From contig CATOSM010000002.1 of the NCBI GenBank assembly GCA_951812645.1, positions 62,001 to 126,000 on the forward strand: DNA of 64,000 bases, in the 5' to 3' direction. The stretch is from an uncultured Candidatus Nitrosopumilus sp. (GTDB lineage: Archaea; Thermoproteota; Nitrososphaeria; Nitrososphaerales; Nitrosopumilaceae). Of the stretch, positions 18,763-27,333 are shown one piece after another (positions within the stretch are counted from its first letter, which is position 1; every line of letters starts with the position of its first letter). A program made the position numbers and the translations under genes. The notes under the pieces are model-generated. The model searched no databases, was not told the origin of the DNA, and worked only from the letters and a program-made list of their open reading frames with translations.

Positions 18763-20040
18763 TTATTTTTTCTCCTTCATCAGTGAGTTGATGATTTGCT
18801 GCTGTTGAGCTATCAACTCTTGCTGTTTTGCAAACAGTGATTCCAAATTATCTACTTTCTTAGTTACTTTTCTTTGAAGCCCTTTTGTCTTTGCATTCTC
18901 TTTTACTACTATCTTCTGGGCAATCTCGTTATCCAAAATAAATCCACATTTTGCACATCGTTTTTTGTCTGAGCTATTGTCTTTCATACATCTAGGACAA
19001 GCCACTGGATTTAGAAACCCAGAATCGATATCGTCTTTCTCAGTTAGAAGACCATATCGTTTTCTGATTGCCTTGTCCTGATCTGAGTTTGCCAAGTGAA
19101 CGTATCTTGAACGCATGTTGGAGCTATGTACCCAGTTTCCATGTATGTCAGTTATTTTAGAACCAAACGCCTTTTCTACATTTGTAAGAGATGTATGTCT
19201 TAGCAAATATGGCCAGACATGTTTTTTCACTCCGCCTGCTTTTGCAGATTATCTTACTATGCGCAGTAGTTGAGAGTAACTTATTCTTCCAGTCTTGTTG
19301 TTCTCAAACCAAAGATATGCCGTAGGGTTGTCGTTTTCTGGATGTTCACTTAGCCATTCCAAAAGCGGTCTGAAACTTGGAACTACTGTTAATTGCTTTG
19401 GACCTGTCTTGCCGTAAGTGCTTATCACACACCACTTGTCTTTGATGACTACATCTCCTACTGTCATGTTCATAAGTTCTGCTGGTCTATGTGATGCTTC
19501 ATACAAGACGTATAGTAGAGCACTGTCTCTTTTGATGTGGTGACTTGTTTTTCTAACACCGTTTAGCATTGCCATAAACTCATCATTTGTAACAAGGTCG
19601 TTGGATCTTATTTTTTCAAATCTGTCTCTGAACTGCCCAGGTGTAATCCATGTAACTTCATCACAATATTCAGCATTGTTTCTCCCCTTTACGATGAGGT
19701 CTCCTGTCTTTGCAAAATGAACTAATCTCTTTAAACCTCTTAATTGATCACGTTTTGTTGTGTTAGAAAGATCTTCTTGAACTATTTGTGACACAATTTG
19801 TTTGATTTCTTCTTTTGTCCAAGTTTCAATCAGAGTGTCATCTTTCCGACTCAAAAGCCGCATACTGGTATATCCATAATCTCTCATCCTGATGTAGCTG
19901 GCATTTTGTAGTGCTAACGCGTCTAGAAACTTTACAGCTATTTGTCCATTTTTGTATTTCAGCAAACTTTTTCTGTAACGATCCACCTTCTTTTTAGAGA
20001 GGTAAATGTCATCAGAGTTTTTCTCATTCATGTATTGCAA
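18763..20040 (-). pseudogene. Tyrosine recombinase (integrase) with zinc ribbon, in-frame ochre stop
   Basis: One frame of about 425 codons is interrupted by TAA at 19249-19251 between LLRIVR and SAKAGGVKKH. Before it lie the SAM-like N-terminal domain and the Arg I box (YEASHRPAELMNM); after it the LLRHTSL box (H-x-x-R-type), HGNWVH and Tyr in RYVHLA. It ends with a CPRC...CAKC zinc ribbon and a coiled coil. This layout fits thaumarchaeal XerC/D-like integrases of genomic islands. With the stop, the catalytic Tyr half is separated, so the island is probably no longer self-mobile. Confidence 0.85.
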
Positions 20041-20133
20041 TCCTCATATGCAATAAAACGAGCTTTTTTCCTTCATTGAGCGCAGCCAATTCTAACACAT
20101 GATTTAAAAAGAGCTCTTCGTGCCTGAGAATCT

Positions 20134-20292
20134 ATGGCTGCACGTAAGTCCTCTCCAAGGAAAATCCGTCTACTCAAAAAGACTAGACAGACATCGCCAG
20201 TTCCTGCATGGATTATTCTAAAAACTAAGAGAAGTGTTAGAACAAATCCAAAACGTAGGGCTTGGAGATCAACTGATGTGGAGGTAGGATAG
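20134..20292 (+). CDS. rpl39e: 50S ribosomal protein L39e
   Basis: A 52-residue highly basic protein (AARKSSPRKIRLLKKTRQTS, PVPAWIILKT, NPKRRAWRSTDVEVG) matching archaeal/eukaryotic L39e in length and in the P-x-W and N-P-K-R-x-W-R motifs. It lines the ribosomal exit-tunnel region. Its TAG is directly followed by the ATG of rpl31e (zero spacing). A TATA-like TTTAAAAAG lies about 24-32 nt upstream of the ATG. Confidence 0.95.
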   Translation: MAARKSSPRKIRLLKKTRQTSPVPAWIILKTKRSVRTNPKRRAWRSTDVEVG

Positions 20293-20703
20293 ATGTCTCA
20301 AGAATTAGAGCGAGTTTATACAATTAATCTTGGTAAAGTAAAGCTTTCTCAATCTCAACACAGAGCTGTTAGAGCAATTAACATGATTAGAGAATTTGCT
20401 CAACATCACATGAAAGTTGAGACCATCAAAATCGAGGAAGATCTATCTCATGAAATTTGGGCAAAAGGTGTTAGAAATCCTCCGAGAAAAGTTAGAGTTA
20501 GAATGAGTAAAACCGATGAAGGATACATTCTTGTTTCTAGATATGATGATGAAGTAGAATCTAAAGTAACTCCTGAAAAAGAAACCAAAAAAGTTTCTGG
20601 TAAGGTAGAAGAACCTGCTAAAGAGGCACCAAAGAAAGAAGAACCTGCTAAAGAGGCACCAAAGAAAGAAGAACCTGCTAAAGAGGCACCAAAGAAAGAT
20701 TAA
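20293..20703 (+). CDS. rpl31e: 50S ribosomal protein L31e with repetitive C-terminal tail
   Basis: A 136-residue protein. Residues 1-90 are L31e (RVYTINLGKVKLSQSQHRAV, KAIN-like RAINMIREFA, then KVRVRMSK). The family usually ends near residue 90-100; here a tail with three exact EEPAKEAPKK repeats (30-bp tandem repeats at 20611-20700) is added. Co-transcribed with rpl39e. Confidence 0.95.
   Translation: MSQELERVYTINLGKVKLSQSQHRAVRAINMIREFAQHHMKVETIKIEEDLSHEIWAKGVRNPPRKVRVRMSKTDEGYILVSRYDDEVESKVTPEKETKKVSGKVEEPAKEAPKKEEPAKEAPKKEEPAKEAPKKD
20611..20700 (+). repeat. Three 30-bp tandem repeats in rpl31e
   Basis: Three near-identical copies of a unit encoding EPAKEAPKKE, giving a charged Pro/Ala/Lys/Glu tail. 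The last copy differs only in its final codon. Confidence 0.9.
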
Positions 20704-20738
20704 TTCTTTTCAAAAAATTATAATTTTAAAAAATAATT

Positions 20739-21686
20739 TTATTCTAATTGATAGAAATCTAATTCAGAATCAATACTGCATTCTGGAGTTGACCAATCTA
20801 GAGTATCTTCTTGCGGAATCATTCCTAATGGATCGTAATTGTCAAACTTTGTCATTCCTTGAATTGATGACAACATTACAACCTTGGATTCTTCTGATGA
20901 GCTCATATCGATTTGTGAATTACTTTGACTAACGATTCCTGATGTGATGTTTGTAATTGAATTAATCACTCCTACTGGGATATCACTTCCTCCAACAACA
21001 TACAACATTGAGCGCTTAACTGAATTTGGTGGGGCGTTATCATATAGCATTTTGAGCGAATCCCTTAGTGAGTCCTCCATATTTTCACTGTTTTTGCTTG
21101 TAGATAGAACATGTGTTTCATTAGATATCTCTGACGAGCCTAATGATTTTACAACGTGCATCATTGCAGAATTTGCAATTTCATAGCATGCTTTAGGACT
21201 AAGATCTGGGTTGCTCTCTAGTAACGCATCATTATCAAGCACAACGGTACATTCAGAGTTTTCTCTTACTCTTTTTAGCGATATTCCCGAATTGAAAATT
21301 CTGTCCTTTTCATATTTGAAAGGCATAACTGCAAATGAAACCAATCCTGTTTCTGCTTCTTTACACATTTCTGATATTACAGGTGCCATGGCTGAGCCTG
21401 CTTTACCTGCCAAATTACTCATTAAGATTACCGTGGAATGGCCTGAGATTTTTGATTTTATTTCATCTGCGACTTTGTATGTTGAGCCTCTGATTAACGG
21501 AATTGATGGGTTTATCACCGAACCTGTTGAAATATGGATGGATGAATTATCCGATGAAAAATCTTTCTTGTCATTGCTAATTGTTAGACAATCTGCATCT
21601 AGCACATTCTTTGCTTCTTTTGCCAATTTTGAGCCTACGCCACCAAGGCCTATGACCAAAATTGGCTCTTTAACTTGGAAACTCAT
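20739..21686 (-). CDS. Divergent FtsZ/tubulin-family protein
   Basis: A 315-residue protein. The N-terminal Rossmann-like GTPase fold begins ILVIGLGGVGSKLAKEA, as in FtsZ (G-G-x-G-x-N). The tubulin signature loop GGGTGSG is replaced by NLAGKAGSAMAPVISEMC at about residue 105, and VSFAVMPFKYE matches the following strand. Thaumarchaea that divide with Cdv proteins also carry such divergent FtsZ-like proteins of unclear function. It is convergent with rpl31e. Confidence 0.75.
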   Translation of the reverse strand: MSFQVKEPILVIGLGGVGSKLAKEAKNVLDADCLTISNDKKDFSSDNSSIHISTGSVINPSIPLIRGSTYKVADEIKSKISGHSTVILMSNLAGKAGSAMAPVISEMCKEAETGLVSFAVMPFKYEKDRIFNSGISLKRVRENSECTVVLDNDALLESNPDLSPKACYEIANSAMMHVVKSLGSSEISNETHVLSTSKNSENMEDSLRDSLKMLYDNAPPNSVKRSMLYVVGGSDIPVGVINSITNITSGIVSQSNSQIDMSSSEESKVVMLSSIQGMTKFDNYDPLGMIPQEDTLDWSTPECSIDSELDFYQLE

Positions 21687-21759
21687 TTCTGATCTTATTT
21701 CCTGATTTAGATAAAAAACCTTCTTACGTTTTTTTAATCAAATTTTAGATCGAAAAAAA

Positions 21760-23028
21760 TTAGCTTGCGATCTTACCAACCAGCCTTTTTACGGTTGCAT
21801 CCGTGATTTCAACTATGTGTGACTGACCTATTTCGACCTCATCCTCAACTGCAATAGGTTTGTACGCGAAATTTCTGCCCTTTATCCCCTCATCTGTCTT
21901 CTCATCAAAGAGCACTTTGCCTTTCCAACCGATCCATTTTTGATTGCCCTCCATTGATAATTTGCTGATCTGTTCAAAAATTATCTTACTTCTTCGTTTA
22001 ACTTCGGCCGCATCAATTTGTTCTAGTCCTGCAGCATCTGTTCCTGGTCTGACACTATACTTTGATAGATTGACTGAATCCGGCTTTGTATCCTTTAACA
22101 ATGCTATTGTTTTTTGAAATTCTTCCTCTGTCTCCGAGGGAAAGCCTACTATGATGTCTGTAGAAATAGTAAAGTCCTCAAATCTGTCTTTTACTTTTTT
22201 CACAATCCCTCTATATGTTCCAGCAGTATGTCCACGCTTCATATCGTGCAATACTTTGTCACTTCCACTTTGCACTGGAATGTGTAAAAATTTGAAAACT
22301 TTGTCATTGTCAAATGATTCGACCAAATTTTCTCTGATTCTTGGCATGTACATCGGATTCATCATGCCTACTCTTATCATAAAGTCCTCTGGAATTTCTG
22401 AAACTGCATTTACCAGTGATGGTAAATCAGTACCAATATCAAATCCGTAACATCCGTTATCTGTAGATGTTAACCACACTTCTTTACACCCCTCTTTGAT
22501 TTCTGCCCGAACCTGTCTTACGATATCCCCTAATCTGTAACTTGCTAGATCTCCTTTTGATAATTTAGTCTGGCAAAACGTGCATTCACTTAAACATCCG
22601 CTTGCAATCTCTACGATTCCTACTGTTGGGTTTAGTCTGACTTTGGGCAGCCCTACTTTTGACAAGTCTGAATCTTCTAGGGCAATTTGTTTTGTACCTG
22701 CTAACGTTGAATCAATCACTTGCAGTGTTTTTCCTAATGAGTTAGGTCCAAGCAGGCTTGCATTTTCTGAGAATTTTTCAACTGTCTCTTTTTCTGCCTT
22801 AGGCAGACACCCTGCTACTATGAGCGGTTTTGATTTTAATGAATTAATTCTATACATCATCTTGTTTGCAGTAGGGTCTTTTACTGAGCATGTTACTACG
22901 ATATTTAGATCAGAGTCTGAGGGACTGTCTGCTAAAACATGTCCTCCATTTTGAATTAGTCCTGAAATCATCTCCGAGTCTGCAAAACTAGCAGAGCATC
23001 CGTAGGCTTCTACAAAAATCCTTGCCAT
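21760..23028 (-). CDS. tRNA N6-threonylcarbamoyladenosine (t6A) methylthiotransferase, e-MtaB type
   Basis: A 422-residue protein with the MiaB-family order: an N-terminal UPF0004 domain with cysteines (EAYGCSASFADSEM, VTCSVKD, VAGCLPKAE), a radical SAM core with C-x3-C-x2-C (GCLSECTFCQTKL), and a C-terminal TRAM domain (KVLFDEKTDEGIKGRNF...). It would convert t6A37 to ms2t6A in ANN-decoding tRNAs, using two Fe-S clusters. The stop of the downstream-strand lyase gene is 4 nt upstream of its start, so the two are probably one operon. Confidence 0.9.
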   Translation of the reverse strand: MARIFVEAYGCSASFADSEMISGLIQNGGHVLADSPSDSDLNIVVTCSVKDPTANKMMYRINSLKSKPLIVAGCLPKAEKETVEKFSENASLLGPNSLGKTLQVIDSTLAGTKQIALEDSDLSKVGLPKVRLNPTVGIVEIASGCLSECTFCQTKLSKGDLASYRLGDIVRQVRAEIKEGCKEVWLTSTDNGCYGFDIGTDLPSLVNAVSEIPEDFMIRVGMMNPMYMPRIRENLVESFDNDKVFKFLHIPVQSGSDKVLHDMKRGHTAGTYRGIVKKVKDRFEDFTISTDIIVGFPSETEEEFQKTIALLKDTKPDSVNLSKYSVRPGTDAAGLEQIDAAEVKRRSKIIFEQISKLSMEGNQKWIGWKGKVLFDEKTDEGIKGRNFAYKPIAVEDEVEIGQSHIVEITDATVKRLVGKIAS

Positions 23029-23031
23029 AGT

Positions 23032-24393
23032 TTATCCAAATAGAGAATCTATCTCTTTGCTACTCATCAGTCTCTTTGAAACAACAAGTTCTCTGATTGT
23101 CTTTCCGGTTTTTAGTGACTCTTTGAATAATTCTGCGGATTTTAGGTATCCTATCTTTGGAGTTAGCAACGTGACAATTACAGGGCTATTTTCAATATCT
23201 GCGCGTAACTTGTCTCTGTTTGCTGTTAATCCATCAATTAGATTTGCAGAGAATATTGGGAAGAAATTCTTTATCATGTCAGTAGACTCTAGCATGCACT
23301 TTAGCATTCCAGGTAACATGACATTTAGTTCAAACTGCCCGCCTTGTGCTGCATATGATACTGTTGTATCATTTCCAATTATGTTAAAGCAAACCATGTT
23401 CATGCATTCAGCCAATGACGGGTTTACTTTACCGGGCATAATTGATGAACCTGCATGTACTGCCGGTATTCCAAGCTCTGCCAATCCTGCAATTGGACCT
23501 GATGCCATCAGTCTAACGTCATTTGCAATCTTTCCAACTTCTAATGCCAAGTTTCGTAATGCACTTGATAAATTTACAACTGCAAATTTACTTTGCAAAC
23601 CATGCTGCATATCTTTTTCTGGCTTTAATGGTAATTTTGCAATCTTTCCCAATTCCGCTATTGCAATCTTTCTATATCCCTTTGGCGTATTGGCGCCAGT
23701 ACCTACGGCTGTTCCTCCTAATGCAATGTATTGCAATTCTTTTCGTGCACCGGTGATTTCCTTTCTTGCTTTGGCAACCGACGTGGCATATGCGTCAAAT
23801 TCACTACCTAATGTAACTGGTAGTGCATCCATAAGATGCGTTCTTCCTATTTTCTTAAACGCTGAGAATTGTTCTGCTTTTTTGGATAGAGATTTTATCA
23901 AAATGTCTATAGCTGGAATTGCATCGTTGAGATTCATCAAAATTGCAACATGCATTGCAGTTGGATATGTGTCGTTACTTGACTGTGACATGTTGACATG
24001 ATCATTTGGATGTAGGAATTCGTACTGGCCTTTTTTCTTGTCCAATACTTCTAATGCTACATTAGAAATAACTTCATTAGAATTCATGTTAAATGCAGTG
24101 CCTGCTCCAGAATTTATCATATCTACAACAAACTGATCTACATATTTTCCTGCCAGAACTTTATCACAAGCTGAAACAATCGCCTTTCCACGTCTTGCAT
24201 CGATTGCTTTGGTCTTCATATTTGCAACTGCTGCAGAGCGTTTTATCATGACAAACGACTTTGTCAAATTTTCATGGCTTTTGTTACCCGTTACATTATA
24301 CTGTCTGATCGCTCTTCCTGTAAATGCTCCATAATACGCGTCGGCTGGGATTTTGACTTTTCCAAGCGAATCTTGATCTAGTCTGAATTTCAT
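23032..24393 (-). CDS. fumC: Class II fumarase / aspartase-family lyase
   Basis: ATG 24391-24393 is preferred over an upstream GTG (24414) because it begins MKFRLDQDSLG, the usual family start; about 453 residues. Family motifs: HPNDHVNMSQSSNDTYPTAM (split in reading), GRTHLMDALPVTLG and the signature GSSIMPGKVNP. GRTH-x-x-D-A-x-P with SSND...PTAMH favours fumarase over aspartase (GRTQ). It would interconvert fumarate and malate in the TCA and 3-hydroxypropionate/4-hydroxybutyrate pathways. Specificity is inferred from motifs. Confidence 0.85.
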   Translation of the reverse strand: MKFRLDQDSLGKVKIPADAYYGAFTGRAIRQYNVTGNKSHENLTKSFVMIKRSAAVANMKTKAIDARRGKAIVSACDKVLAGKYVDQFVVDMINSGAGTAFNMNSNEVISNVALEVLDKKKGQYEFLHPNDHVNMSQSSNDTYPTAMHVAILMNLNDAIPAIDILIKSLSKKAEQFSAFKKIGRTHLMDALPVTLGSEFDAYATSVAKARKEITGARKELQYIALGGTAVGTGANTPKGYRKIAIAELGKIAKLPLKPEKDMQHGLQSKFAVVNLSSALRNLALEVGKIANDVRLMASGPIAGLAELGIPAVHAGSSIMPGKVNPSLAECMNMVCFNIIGNDTTVSYAAQGGQFELNVMLPGMLKCMLESTDMIKNFFPIFSANLIDGLTANRDKLRADIENSPVIVTLLTPKIGYLKSAELFKESLKTGKTIRELVVSKRLMSSKEIDSLFG

Positions 24394-24470
24394 GCTGGCT
24401 TTACTGATTTTCACCCGTTATTCATTCTTTTTCAGATCTTTTGAAAAAATGAGGTGCCAATAATGGGAAT

Positions 24471-24480
24471 TATTATATAG
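24471..24480 (+). promoter_or_regulatory. TATA box of nirK
   Basis: TATTATATAG is centred about 26 nt before ATG 24502, the archaeal TATA-to-start distance, implying a nearly leaderless transcript and supporting that ATG rather than the upstream TTG at 24484. Confidence 0.6.
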
Positions 24481-24501
24481 GAATTGCAAGGTCGTTGGGT
24501 T

Positions 24502-25914
24502 ATGAATAAGCGTGTTAGTATGCTCTTTACAGTTGCAGCAGTAGCTGTAATGGGAGCAACCTTATTCGGAAGCACATACACACAAACCCAGATTGCTGGA
24601 CAATCACTTGATATCAACAAAATGGATGTCGATGTAATTGAAAAAATCCATCAAATGGGCGGTTTAAGGCTTGTAATGCCTGAAGCATTCGCAGAAACTG
24701 ATTGTGGTGTTTTGGAATCATCCGGTAGAACCGTACATGATTTCCAACTAACTGGTGAAAGTGTTACTCTTCCAATTATGGGGGGAAAAGAATACAATGC
24801 CATGACCTTTAGTGGTACAGTCCCAGGACCGACACTAAGAGTCACTCAGGGCGATGTAGTCAAAATGACACTTACAATTCCAGACGATGAAGTTACTGGA
24901 CACGGTAACGACATGCACTCATCACAAATGTCATCAGGAAACTTTGAATCAGTCAATCCCGGTGAAACAAGTCAGTACTGTTACATTGCTGAATCAGCTG
25001 GTATTTTCAAATACCATTGTTCTGGTGTCAAACTAATTGGCATGGACCAACACGTACTTTCCGGCATGTACGGAATTGCAATCGTTGATCCAGCTAATGG
25101 ATACAAGAAACTGATGGTAGAGAAGACTAGTGGAAGCGGCGAATTAGACAGAAAATTCTATGATGCGGATGCGTTAGAGTTCACGCTCCAGTACAATCAA
25201 TTGTACCTGACACCTGAAGGCAACTATGATGCCGGCGCAATGTTTGGCCATCAAAATACTGCAACAGTTGTTAACGGAATGCAATTTGGTTACGTACCAA
25301 ACATGGCTCATAACTTACTCGTCAAGGGCGATGTAAACAAGAACATCTTTGTTGTACAACCATGGAACGGACTTGAACACAAGCAATACCAATCACAACT
25401 CTTGTTTGTTGAAACTGATCAACACGTGAGACTCTTTGTTGAAAACCAAGGCAACGAACCAGTTTTCTTCCACATTGTAGGAGAAATCTTGGATAGGGTT
25501 GTTCAGGGCAACAGAGTACAATCCGCAGCAACTGAAACATGGTTACTCGGCGGCTCACAAGGAATGATTGTTGACTTGGTCTTTGACGAACCTGGTGCAT
25601 ACGCAGCAGTAAACCATGATTATGCAGCACTTTACACTGGCGCAGCTACAGTCTTTGTAGCAGGTGACCCGTTCGGCTTGAACCCAGTTCTAGTTGAGAA
25701 AGGAGTTATCCCCGCACCAGTAGCATCTTATGCATATGCATTGGGCAATCCCAGTGATGCAGTCCCACCAATGGGGATGAACAGCATTGCACATCCTGCA
25801 ATCAACATTCACGGATTATACACTGATGAAGTAGCTTCTGAAATGCAAGCAAGTGGCGATTATGTCGCATTATGGGAAGTAATTCCTGTAGTGGCAGAAA
25901 TCCTTACTTCTTGA
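24502..25914 (+). CDS. nirK: NirK-type multicopper oxidase (copper nitrite reductase family)
   Basis: About 470 residues from ATG 24502. It has a signal peptide (NKRVSMLFTVAAVAVMGATL) and two cupredoxin domains. Copper ligands visible: GHGNDMHSS (type 2 His), YHCSGVKLIGMDQHVLSGM (type 1 Cys, His, Met and type 2 His) and FFHIVGEILD in domain 2. This matches the NirK of ammonia-oxidising thaumarchaea, a periplasm-facing enzyme linked to NO chemistry during ammonia oxidation; its exact reaction there is debated. A T-rich terminator follows. Confidence 0.92.
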   Translation: MNKRVSMLFTVAAVAVMGATLFGSTYTQTQIAGQSLDINKMDVDVIEKIHQMGGLRLVMPEAFAETDCGVLESSGRTVHDFQLTGESVTLPIMGGKEYNAMTFSGTVPGPTLRVTQGDVVKMTLTIPDDEVTGHGNDMHSSQMSSGNFESVNPGETSQYCYIAESAGIFKYHCSGVKLIGMDQHVLSGMYGIAIVDPANGYKKLMVEKTSGSGELDRKFYDADALEFTLQYNQLYLTPEGNYDAGAMFGHQNTATVVNGMQFGYVPNMAHNLLVKGDVNKNIFVVQPWNGLEHKQYQSQLLFVETDQHVRLFVENQGNEPVFFHIVGEILDRVVQGNRVQSAATETWLLGGSQGMIVDLVFDEPGAYAAVNHDYAALYTGAATVFVAGDPFGLNPVLVEKGVIPAPVASYAYALGNPSDAVPPMGMNSIAHPAINIHGLYTDEVASEMQASGDYVALWEVIPVVAEILTS

Positions 25915-25926
25915 TCTTTTAACATC

Positions 25927-25945
25927 TTTTTTCTTTTTATTTTCT
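25927..25945 (+). terminator. T-rich terminator after nirK
   Basis: Successive T runs (TTTTTTCTTTTTATTTTC) begin about 12 nt after the nirK stop codon. Archaeal intrinsic termination relies on such T tracts. Confidence 0.55.
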
Positions 25946-25981
25946 TAATGAGTTATATTCCGTTGGTCATTTTCCTGTGAT

Positions 25982-26914
25982 ATGGGATTTGAAGATTCTG
26001 TATTGATTTGTGATGAAGCAGATCCTATTTTGAACAAGATTTTGGTAGACAACGGCCTAAAAGTTTCATACGAACCTGAGATCACTAAAGAACAAATTTT
26101 AGAAAAAATCTCAACTTTCAATATTGTGATTGTTAGAAGTAGAACTACTATTACAAAAGAGATGATCGAAAAAGCTGATAAATGTAAAATTATTGCACGT
26201 GTTGGTGTAGGTTTAGACAACGTCGATCAAGAAGCGGCCAAAGCAAAAGATATCCGCGTAATCAATGCAGCTGAGGGAGCTATGAATGCCGTTGCAGAAT
26301 TGGTTTTAGGTTTGATGCTGTCTCTTGCAAGACAAACCGCAAGAGGCGATCGAGCAATAAAAAATGGACAATGGCTCAAAAAAGAACTAAAGGGTACAGA
26401 ACTCCGAGGAAAATACTTGGGTATTATTGGTTTAGGAAATATTGGTAAAAGATTAGGCCGATTGGCACGAGCATTAAACATGAATATCATCGGTTATGAT
26501 GTGATGCCAATTGATGAGGAGTTTTCAAAGGAAATCGGTTTGATGAAAGCTGATTTGGATACTCTTTTACAAAGTTCTGATTACGTTTCAATACATGTTC
26601 CACTCTTAGATTCAACTCATCATCTTTTGAATGCAGAAAAAATGTCTACCATGAAAAAGACTGCAAAAATTATCAATACCTCTAGAGGTGGAGTGGTTGA
26701 TGAAGATGCTCTTTACGATGCACTCAAAAATGGAAGCTTGGGTGGTGCTGCATTGGATGTATTTGAAAAAGAACCTGCAATTGGAACTAAACTGGCAGAA
26801 CTTGATAATGTTATCTTGACTCCTCACATTGGTGCTCAAACAAAAGAGGCTCAATCCTTGGCTGCCAATGTTATTGCTGAGAAGATTATCCAAATCCTTC
26901 GTGGTGTAATTTAG
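25982..26914 (+). CDS. serA: D-3-phosphoglycerate dehydrogenase-like 2-hydroxyacid dehydrogenase
   Basis: A 310-residue protein: an N-terminal substrate domain, the NAD-binding motif GIIGLGNIGKRLG, and catalytic residues Arg (NTSRGGVVDEDAL), Glu (FEKEP) and His (LTPHIGAQT). RVGVGLDNVD and NAAEGAMNAVAE are typical of SerA. It is the short form without a C-terminal ACT domain, so serine feedback is unlikely to act on it directly. First step of phosphorylated serine synthesis; a related 2-hydroxyacid substrate cannot be excluded. Confidence 0.85.
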   Translation: MGFEDSVLICDEADPILNKILVDNGLKVSYEPEITKEQILEKISTFNIVIVRSRTTITKEMIEKADKCKIIARVGVGLDNVDQEAAKAKDIRVINAAEGAMNAVAELVLGLMLSLARQTARGDRAIKNGQWLKKELKGTELRGKYLGIIGLGNIGKRLGRLARALNMNIIGYDVMPIDEEFSKEIGLMKADLDTLLQSSDYVSIHVPLLDSTHHLLNAEKMSTMKKTAKIINTSRGGVVDEDALYDALKNGSLGGAALDVFEKEPAIGTKLAELDNVILTPHIGAQTKEAQSLAANVIAEKIIQILRGVI

Positions 26915-27303
26915 TATCATTTTTGTCCGAACTTTAAAAATAAGTCACTATGTTTTGAATGAAAAAATAATCATAGCGGTTATTTTGATTATTTTTAAGA
27001 TCATCATATAGTAAGAATTTACTTAGAACTGATCCCAAAACCGGCCATTCGGGCAGTCTCCGATGACCGTCTGGGATCTGTCCATCGCCAAACACAGTAC
27101 ATTCTCGTGAAACTTCAAGAACCGGCAGATTCACAATGAGTGCAGCGTGGAATCCTGCACCGTCTGACAGTGTCGGGCATTGTACGGTACATCCTGATAT
27201 GAGACGATTTCATACCGGGGACAAAACATGCATCCCGGACAGATCATGGTATGGAATGTATTGGAGTTGGATCAAAAACAAACGGCCTCTGCGGAACCAA
27301 CAG
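26915..27303. other. Gene-free stretch with a decayed IS end
   Basis: There is no convincing gene between serA and the promoter of the surface protein at 27334. AACTGATCCCAAAACCG at 27027-27043 matches the type 2 IS left end (AACTCATCCTAAAACCG) at 15 of 17 positions, and GACCGTCTGGGATC nearby resembles the element's GACAATCGGGATC. The rest has higher GC than its surroundings and only a non-descript ORF that is an upstream extension of the surface-protein frame. Confidence 0.4.
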
Positions 27304-27327
27304 TTTATTAACCCCTCTGATCACAGG
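27304..27327 (+). promoter_or_regulatory. TATA box plus palindromic operator CCTCTGATCACAGG
   Basis: TTTATTAA (27304-27311), a 2-nt gap, then CCTcTGATCAcAGG (27314-27327), then 6 nt to ATG 27334. The same TATA box, gap, palindrome and 6-nt spacer precede the paralogous gene at 53202. The palindrome covers the predicted transcription start, so a bound dimer would block initiation. Confidence 0.65.
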
Positions 27328-27333
27328 TATACC

